From contig VXAA01001229.1 in assembly GCA_013399115.1 (NCBI GenBank), forward strand, positions 772,775-836,774: a stretch of 64,000 nt of DNA, read 5' to 3'. This DNA comes from Anseranas semipalmata (Eukaryota > Chordata > Aves > Anseriformes > Anseranatidae). The notes below the pieces were generated by a model. That model searched no databases. It saw only the letters and a program-made list of their open reading frames with translations, and was not told the DNA's origin. A program made the position numbers and the translations under genes. Positions 1 to 9,300 of the stretch are shown piece after piece (position 1 is the stretch's first letter; the number at the start of each line of letters is the position of its first letter).

Positions 1-320
1 GAGCGGGGCCCTGCCCGCGCGGGGGCGGCGGGGCCGAGCCGAGGGCGCCCAGGGGACCCGGGGGGTTTGGGTTGCGCTCGGAGCTGTGGGTGCGGGGTGG
101 CTGGGGACGGGCGCGGGGCGTGCGGCGGCCCGCGGTGCTCCCGGCCCCGGCTGCGCTGGGAAGGAAGCGGGCAGGGAGAGGCGCAGGAGCAGCCGGGGGG
201 AGGAATCACAGATCCGGACCCATCCCGGCGCTTTGCTGGCAGCACCCCGTAACTTCAGAGGGGAGAGCGTCAAGAGGCGCGGGCTGGGAGAGGCCTGCGT
301 GAACGAGCCTTCTGTTGAAA
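1..320 (+). promoter_or_regulatory. CpG island at left edge, probable promoter/exon-1 region of the UIF-like gene
   Basis: The first 320 bases are very GC-rich and dense in CpG, then composition drops sharply to ordinary AT-richer sequence. GC-box-like runs (GGGGGCGG) are visible near base 20. There is no ATG on the + strand before about base 326, so no start codon for the downstream gene can be placed here. The island is cut by the window edge. CpG islands usually mark vertebrate promoters, and this one lies 5' of the UIF-like exons on the same strand. I infer that it holds the transcription start, 5' UTR or tail of exon 1. A bidirectional promoter is possible. Confidence 0.7.
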
Positions 321-3235
321 TAAAGACATGAGACATATCCTCGGGTGCGCGGGCTATTTATAGCAGCTTGCTCTTGATGCTCGCCATTCCTCTGGCAGTG
401 GATATGTGAACTGTGCATAAACAACTGCCCTTTTATTAACTCCAAAGGCTTTGACTCCAAAGCTTGGGCTATAGATCTTGGTGGATTATTGTGTTGACAT
501 CTCTGCTGTGGAAGGAAAGTCCACCAGCACCTTTTAATATTGAGTTAGCTTCCTAACAGAAAGCTTGTGTCATTTCCCAGTGATGAGCTATTTGTCAGGA
601 ATAGCAGAGCATTTTCCACAGCCAACTCAAACTGGTCCCTTGGTGCTGATGCACACTTATTTTAATGGTGGTATGAGGATTTACAGCAATAATTGGTCTG
701 GCCCCTAACTTTCCATTTGTTCTATTTTTCTTTTTTCCCATGGTGTCGCCCACACACCCCTTTTCTGTTTGCTGGTATGTGATACTCCCCTTCCTTTTGT
801 TCTCCCTTAATGCTTCCCTCAGCCAGACCTTCAGCTTCCACCTCCGTGTTCAATCCAGAATGCGCTTTACTCAGAGGAGAAGAGAGAACTGGAAAACAAG
901 AGCCCTGGTTATGAACTGATACTTCTACTATCAGGTGCTTTCAGACATGTTGGCCCTTATTGGAGTTAGCAGTCACAAGTAACTGCAGGAGTTATGCTAA
1001 AGCCGCCCTTGTGGATCTAATTCTGTCTTGAGGGCACAGAGCTACCTTAAATGACCTCTCAGGATCCCTTCCAGCCTTATGTAGTAATCCATTACATTTC
1101 CCTGTTAACCCCATCATATTTATGGGAGAAGAAAAGGTAACAACTGATACCCAAAACACTGAAAGGCGATAGACCAGACGGGCAGCTGAGCATTTGTCTC
1201 CTCTCCGCTCCTCGTGAGCTCTTCCTTGTGCTGTAGAGAGCCCACCCTGGGATGCCTGTGACGACCTCCCCACAGAGCAGGCAGGGCTGCTGCTGATATG
1301 CTTCAAAGCAGTCTGTGCCCCAAATAGCACATGTCCCAAAGGCACACTTAGCTGAGAACATTAGCGCATTCATACCGAGAGCATAGCACAGCCTCTCCCA
1401 ACGTGCTCTCTTTCTGGCAGGCTTGATAGAGAAATCACAAAAGCAGTCACGCAACCTATTCTTACATCTGCTCTTGTTCGCTTTCCCTGGGCCTTGTATT
1501 AATTCGGACACAGGATTTTCTTGATAGAAAATGACAGGTGACAAACGCTGGAGGTATGATTTGCTGTTTGTGATAATCACCCTTTGAAAGCTAATGGCAC
1601 TTCTGTGCTTCCACCCCAGTGATTCATTAAGGAGCTGGAGTAGTCAGGAAAAGGCCTGATTTGAACACTTCTTTCCTCGCTAACTTGGCAAAAGTTAAAA
1701 CATTCTGCTTAGAGCGTAATAGATGCAGTGTTATCACTTGCTAAATGTTTTCTTGAAGGTTTGAGGTTAAAAGAGGAAATTGTTGGAAAATATGAATTAA
1801 TGAGGAGATGTCCCTTTGCCTTTGCCATTCCTCTTCATCAGAACAGCTTGAATTAAAAAGACCCTCTTGATTTCAAACCAGCTCAATGAGAACTGAGGGG
1901 CTTTGAGCTATTGTGGGATAGTTTCATGATAGAGCTTTGTGTTTAAAAGTAGTTTGCACATGGCCCAGTGCTGTCTTTTGAAGAGTTAAAAACACTTTTT
2001 CAGGATGATCATGAGCTTTCAAAACCCTGCAGAAGCATCAGGAATGCTCTGCGCACTGCAGGTGGGACCATACCTTTCTCCGTGTCCCTTGTGCTCTCTC
2101 TGTCAGGAAACAGCACTTCTGTACAGCTCAGGGGCTGTGCAGCTGGTTGCAGTGGCAGTGCCTGAGGAATTTAGCTACCTAGAAACAGCTGGATTACTAC
2201 TGGGTGGTTAAGCAGCAGCATCTACCCCAGACAGTCAGAAAATCAAGAGTCAGGTCCCGAAGATTGTGGCACTTAAAATACAAAGTACTACTTATATTCA
2301 TTGTGCATGTTGCATTGATTTGTTTACTTGTTTTTGAGCCACAGAGGCTTATGGCTTTAAGCTTCATCTCATACCACCAAGGGCTAGAAACTTGCTTTGT
2401 TTTTTTAAAGCAGTGAGGCAAATTGTGCACATAGCTGTGTTGACTTCGGAATATGGGAATGGAAAGGAAAACATCATACAGCTGCCTGGTGAACCATGAA
2501 TGTCTGCAGGACCGTGATGTCCCCTTCCTTGAGTCTCCCTGTTCAAGTGAGGGTGCTCCCCCGCAGCCCTCACATTCCCACCTTCACTGCAGCAAGGTTC
2601 AATTTTCCCATTTACAAATTCAAAATACAAAAAAAAAAGGGGCTGTGCAAATATTCATCCACTAGTGTTTGCACAACACTTGAACAGTGTTTGTAGAGTT
2701 TATGCATCAGGGGCTCCCACATACCCTGCACAGGACAGTACCCGTGTCCCATGGGTGGCAGGGGGAGCCCTTGGAGTGGCCATCACAGCGTGGGTGCTTC
2801 TGCCAGTTCTCCTCCCTTTGACCACCTTGCCCACAGCCTCCCGAGTCAGACCTCATCCGAAAATGTTCTCTGCCCCGCACTGAGCTCTCAGTGGCCCTGC
2901 AAAAATGCCTTCCTTTACGCTCATGGGAAGTCTCTGGGACTGGATCCCTCGGTGGGACGTGGGTCTGAAATCTCTGTCCTGCCCACGGTGGATATGTGCC
3001 GGATGGTAACAGATTTTTACATAATTCATCGCACCTTAATCTCCAGCCTGCAGGAGCCAAGTAAATCGATCCTATACTTTCATAGCTAAGCTTAATCTTT
3101 CATTGTCTGGCCAGCGTAGCTCACAGAACCGCAAGCCCTATTCTTACTGTGGACGATTATAAGCACCAAAAGTGGAAATTGATGTTGGTAGAAACTGCAG
3201 CTTTCATGGGTTTCCCCTTTGCCATTTTGATCTAG
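321..3235 (+). other. Noncoding stretch, probable intron 1 of the UIF-like gene
   Basis: About 2.9 kb between the CpG island and the first recognisable coding exon. I see no convincing coding exon, RNA gene or repeat here. A spot ending at base 480 would join in phase to the next exon and spell IDL before DDIIK. However, its frame has no ATG back to an in-frame stop, and the donor (GTGGAT) is weak, so I do not call it. Confidence 0.5.
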
Positions 3236-3379
3236 ATGACATCATAAAACGCCACAGGAAAGAGCAAACAGATGCCAAAGCTGCGGGGGACAGGCAAAGG
3301 CAGCAGATCAAGAACAGGAATTCAGCATATGGGTTCGGGCGGCCCCATTTCCGTGCCTGGATGCAGAGGAACTTGCAAG
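3236..3379 (+). CDS. FYTTD1-like: UIF-like coding exon with the UAP56-binding motif (first visible)
   Basis: The acceptor is TTTTGATCTAG after a pyrimidine-rich stretch, and the donor is AAG|GTATGT. The exon is 144 nt. Its first two bases complete a split Asp codon, so an upstream exon must supply G and the start of the motif. It then reads DIIKRHRKEQ and a basic Gln/Arg-rich stretch containing AYGFGRPHFRAW. DDIIK-x-x-RKE is the UAP56-binding motif of UIF, and ALYREF has a related one. The open frame continues left through the acceptor to about base 3172, so a longer exon using the acceptor at 3200 (CTGCAG) is a less likely alternative. Confidence 0.85.
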
Positions 3380-6300
3380 GTATGTGGGCACCCTGGGCCT
3401 GCGAAGGCCAGCGAAACTGCATCACCTCCCTGGAAAACACGTTTGTGTGACAAAATACAGCTCCTAAATCCTTCTCCTATCTAATTCCTGTATGCATATA
3501 ATATGCTCTGCAACAATGGAATATCAGGGCCCTTTCAGAGGATAAATGCATCCATTTCTCTCCCTTCCACCCTCTCATGAATCACTAATTCAAAGTGACT
3601 TAATATCTATTCTCTATTCCCTTTTGGCTTTATGTATTTTAATTATGCCTCTTCCTAATCCTCTTTTTCCCAGAACACACTTAAATTACCACTTCAGTAA
3701 CTGTCTTTGATAGCTCAGTTATTGGAGCTAATTTGTCACTTTTGCCAACCATGCTATTTTTATGATGAGTTTTTTTATAATACCGTGTGATCACACACTA
3801 ATCTCTGTTTGGTTCCACTAGCTTTTATCTTCAAAACTAAAGCAATCCGCTGCATGAAATGCCATCTTTGTTTATCAAAATTTTGCTTTTTTTAATCATT
3901 GCTAAATCACTTCATTGAAGATTTTAGTGACATTTTGCAGCAATGTCTTTGCATGCATCCTCTTGAGTACAAATGGCACATTAGGACAGTAGGATCACTG
4001 GGAGCAGTCCTGGTTGTCTCAGATCTGCCTCCCACTCTTTCATTCTTGCTCTCCACCGCATATTGCCTTACTGAGAATTGTTCTGGTTCAAAACAGTGTT
4101 GATAATTTCCCTTGATTTATTTGTCAAAAAAGAAACACAGGGTTTGATATTCTTCCACACTTAAAAGACTACCACAGGCGGAGTCAAATAAATAAACCAA
4201 ACAATTTTTTATTTTTTTTTACAGCTAAGCTTAGAAAGGAGAACTTTTCTGTTCGTTTGTAGAATGACTTTTGCTAGTCTTAGTATTTTATAGGTTTTAC
4301 TGAGTATGAATTCAGCCCTGCCAAGGGCAGGGACCCACCATGCTGTGTGGAGCTGATGTCAGTAGCAATTTTAGGAAGCTCAGCATGGCTGGGAATTACG
4401 CCCATAATTCTTCAGGGGCTGATTCCACTTCAGTCCCTGCTGAAATGCAGCCCCTTGTGGGCCGAGATGTGATGACTGTTATCAAAGTGATGATCAGTAC
4501 AGCACAGCACTGTAATGACAGAGCATGGAGAAGGGTATTATGCTGATTGAAACAGCAAGAGAATTCATGCAAGCGAAGTGCTGTTATCTCTCCTGGAATT
4601 TGGCTAAAACCATCTCCCCATTGGTGGGGGAGATGCTGATTTTTAGTTGCAAGAAATTGAAATTTCAAACCTCCTCTGAAAAAAGAGTGTCTCAGACATC
4701 AGGGCTTCTCCCCAGACTGGACTTGCTGGGCAGAGGTGGCTCTTGGCCAGCATGGGTGTGCTCAGCGCTGGGCTCTGAGCGGACAGCCAGACAAGGTGGG
4801 GGTCTTCCTCAGCTGCTGATGCTGTGGGCTTTTATTCGAATGTTCTTTTATTAATAAATATGTGCCAGACTTTTTGCAGAGATGGAGCCTCCGATGCATC
4901 ACATTTCAGCATACATGTGACAGACAGAGGCCCTGGTTCCCAGCTGGCATACATGGGGTGCCCCTCGGAGCTGATGGCTCCGCAGTTGGTTATTTACATT
5001 AGCTGAGATGTGCCTGAGTGCACCGCTGAGCAGAGGCTCTCTAATAGGAACTGGCTGACAGGGGCATGATTTTCTAGTCGGGGTTGCCTTTTACATCCAT
5101 CCCTCCCATTGCACCATTGAAATGCTCGGGAAAGGCAGCTGAGCTCAGTCTCTCTTGCTGGAAAGAAGATGCCCTCTCCAGTGTGCAGGCGAGCTGCGAT
5201 GAAAGGCTTGGTGGCCTGTGGGAAAGGGATCTGGTAAACAAGCAGGAGAGAAGGGAAAGCCCAGGGAAGCTGTCAAAGGGAACAAGAAAGGGAAATATCA
5301 GCTGTGGGGACAGATACAGGAGGGAACAAAGTGCTGGTAAATACAGCAAGACCACATCTGGTCAAAGAAGACACAGATTACCAAAATTTGGGTGTTTGTC
5401 AGAGAGAGTTATCTGCACACCTGCACATCTCCTGCAGTGAGGGCATCATTTGCAAGGACATAACTACTGGTCCCACAAAACTTGTGAACAGCATTGCATT
5501 TTGTGTGTGTCACCAATCATCACCTTCTGCCCTTGGGAGCCAAGCACCATGCCTGCTGGTTGTGAGGTACCTCCCGTGGGTATGCCCTGGTGCTTCTCAT
5601 TATTCAGAGCCAGAGCAGCTCAAATCATCATCTCTTCCTTGCCTTGTAACCACTGCCACCAGCCTGCGGGTTCGACTGGCGTTATGCCCTGGGGCTAGAG
5701 CCTTCATTAATCACCCTGGTGCTGTCCCCCTGACAGTGATGTCACCACTTCCTCAGAACACTTCATTTCTAATTGCTCCGAGTCATTATAAATTGCTGTG
5801 ATATAGGAATCGATGGTATGGGATCAATGCCGTTTCTAACCACCCCGTGGTTTGTGTCACTGAGGTTCTCTTCTCTCGTGTGGGGTTTTAACCGCGTGGT
5901 TACTGCCCGCTGCAATTCACTGCTTTGTGCCTGATTTATACACCCCGCTGAGGATGTACGCACATTTCACTGATATAGCAGCTTGGAAAATGGCTATTTA
6001 ATTATGACTATGGAAGTTTATCATATGGAGTAATTAGGCTTTAATGCACTGTGCTGCTGTCTGACAGACTGAGTGCTTTCCTCTCACTCGACACTTCAGC
6101 ACACTCAAAAATTATAAACAGGCTTAGGGGAAAAAGTTAAATGCAAGATGTGTGGTTTCAGTGTGTGTATTGTGCAGTAACATAAACAGCAGTAGAAGGT
6201 GCCCCCTTCAATATATGCAGTAAGTAAGGATATGTCAAGCTAAAATAAAATAAATAATTATGGGCCAGTCTTCACTTACCAAGTGAGATAGTGTGGGCAC

Positions 6301-9300
6301 TCAGAGTTGTTCCAGACTGCTGTCAGTTTGGCTTCCAGATGCCTGAGTCACTTGCGTATCTGTATCAAAAGGCTTTTCCATTTCACAGTTAATTCATAGC
6401 AATGTGAGCTCTGACAACAGATTGACAGGTTTCCTGATGTGAGTGTTCTAGCCTTTATTAGGAACCAGAATTGTGGAAGGCTTTTCTCTTCCATATTCTT
6501 TCAAATCAAATGATGTGTTTGTCAGTCCTATATATCATGAAAATGTTGGAGTGAGACATTGGAAAAATAAATTATTTTATATTCTGCAAAATTAATTTAT
6601 TTTTCTGGAATAAATTTATGTGATTCTTGTCTCACTTTATATAGCTACTCCTATATCATATTAAGTTAACCTTGTAATACATTTGCAAAACTGTAATCCT
6701 AAATTGAGTTTTGAAGGTTGCTAAAATAAGTGTTTATTTTCTTAGGACCTAACCGTTTTAGAAGAGGGTTTGGACAACAACAATACAATCGAAGACAATT
6801 CAGGAATACTCTGCCAGGTCCCCGGAGAAGAGCAGCTGCCACATTAAATGGAGTGAGCCCTTTAAATCGCCAGGCATCAGCTCAAGAGGTAGGGGAGTAA
6901 AGAAGGTACAGCTGTTCCCAAATATCATGTAGCAATCGGCTAGATTTTCTGATCCTGGATCACCCCAAAGAACAATCTACATAAAAAATGCGTGGGCACA
7001 GTCTTTTGTATGCCTATGCACAACATTTGTATGCATAGGTGAGTACAGAGACATGCATATAAAACAGCAATTTTCTAGTTGGTTTTATAAGCTTTAAGAC
7101 TTGGCATATTTTTTACTGAATATGATCCCATGGGTTAAAAAAAAAAGTGTTCTTAAAGGTTTTTTAACATTTTTTAAAATATTTTTTAAAATATTTTAAA
7201 TATGGAAATATGGAAATATTTTAAAATCTTTCTCAACCAAGCCTTGCCACCCAGAGCATTTTCCAAAGTCCAGTGAAGTCAAAGGACAGACCGTTTTTGA
7301 CTTCAGGTGGCTTTGCTTCTGGGCTGTACTTTGTACTAGCAAGTGTGTAGCCCTCCCCAGGGACACTGATTAACAGTGCTTTGACAGCCATAGGTCAGAT
7401 TGCACATGTGCTTCAATGTAAAATGCAGTTTTTGTCATTTGTGGCTTTCCCTCTCTCAAGCTTAAACGTTTAAGTCTTGTCTCTGCTCAAAAACACTTTA
7501 AAAAAGAGTGAAATGTTTTCATTCAATTTTTCAGTTATTTTTAAGACTCAAGAGATGCGAAGGAAGATATGCATTCACCATTAAAGTAATTCTTACAGCT
7601 TTCTTCTGAGTATCACTAAAATTAAACTGGCTTGGTGTAGAAGGTGGAAGTCAAGCAAGTAGACAGTCCTCTGTGAGAAAAGGTGGCTTTTTTTCTGCAC
7701 TGGTAGAAATTTGCTCAATTAGGAGGTCACATGTGCTCAGTAAGCTTTTAAAAACACCTAAGTGGTGAACATGATGGCACATTTAATGCCTGTGTCCTGG
7801 AAGTGTAAGCTAGAGAACCCTAAACTAGGCATGCATGTGCATTGAGTGTGGTTATTCTTGAAAATAATGACTGCAATGACTCAGATATATGTTGAGTATA
7901 GCTGGATATTAACAGAAAATAATAAGCATTTGCTGGGAGGCATAATTCTATGGTAGCTTTTTTTTGTGTGTGTGTGTGGAAATAAACCAAGTAGAAAGAA
8001 TGTGGAAACACATTTCAGTTATTGGGTAGTAACAGTGATGGTGGTTGTCCCACAGAAATTAACTGAAAGGAGTATGTGGCCATTTATGAGAGTAATTGCA
8101 GGAGGACTTACACTGCTGAGTAGGTGTCTTCTGATGTGCTTCATCCTTCAGGGCTTGGACTGGGCTATGTATGTGTCCGAACAAGAATGAGTCAATGACT
8201 GAAAAGAAACCTGAGCAAGGCTATAATGCTTGGCTTATGAGAGATTTGCACTCCACAGACTAATTTTTTTTTTGTATTTCTGCACCATTAGAATGAAGCA
8301 TTCTCCCTAGTACTTGTAATTTCATGCCAGGAATTGTGGCACAGGTATTGACAACAATGTGTAATAAATTTGAATGCTGAGAGTACAGCAACACTGCTTG
8401 GTAGAAACATTCCTGCTATAGATGCCAAAGACCGTGGGAGAGGCCAGGTTTTAACAGATTTGGTGAGGAAACGGTTTCCCATTAAGAAAATAGCAAAGGC
8501 TCTGCTGCAAGACTGCAGAATTTGCAAAGGAAAAGTTGTTGTGAATGGAAATATGGGAATGCAGAGCAGGCAGCGCAGGGCTGAAACCCCCTCGACACAA
8601 CCACCAGCAGCACCAAATGCATCGGCAAGTGGCGCAGACACCTCTGTACTGTCAGTTCTCAAAGCTGCACTGACTAGACAGAGTCAAAGAAAATGTCAAG
8701 TGAATGTGCTCAGGTTTTCAGGCAGTGGCAGTCGGCAGGGCAGGACGGTCGCATGCTATCGCTCCTGGTCGCTCCCTCTTTGCCCGGCATGGCAGCAGTG
8801 CTGGCACCAACCGCTGATTTCTCGCTGCTCTTTCAGGGCAACAAGAACGAGGATGCTTTCGCCAAAAGCAGCAGCAGTGGGCAGCTAGAGGCACGGCGAC
8901 GGCCACCCCTGGGCCCTAAGAGATTCAGATCAGCTGCTGCCAACACCCATACCCCAGGGAGAAGGTAAAAACTTTGGTAACTTTTGGTTTTCAGCAATTC
9001 CCTGCGGCTCTGCTCTGGGTCTGCTGCAGCTGTGTGTTCACGTGACATGAGAGAAGTACCTTGGGTGTGTTAGGAAAGCACCTGGAAATGAAACAACCTT
9101 TTGTTATTAAGTCAGGTATTAGATCTGCCGCTTTATTTTAGTAATCACAGAGAATGTGACCTTTCTATTTTTATTAAACCTTTAATCTGTCACTTTGGGG
9201 AAAGCTTTTAAAGGGTGAAATATCCTTTATTTTCACAAGAGCAGGAAACACAGACTCCGTCCTGAAGGGACAGGCAGGGAGTGAGGCTGCAGGAGCAGAC

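Noticed and set aside
378..480. Possible exon joining in phase to the LDDIIK exon (would read AIDL-DDIIK)
   Set aside because: No ATG in the frame back to a stop at 375-377, the donor GTGGAT is weak, and the upstream reading is not protein-like.
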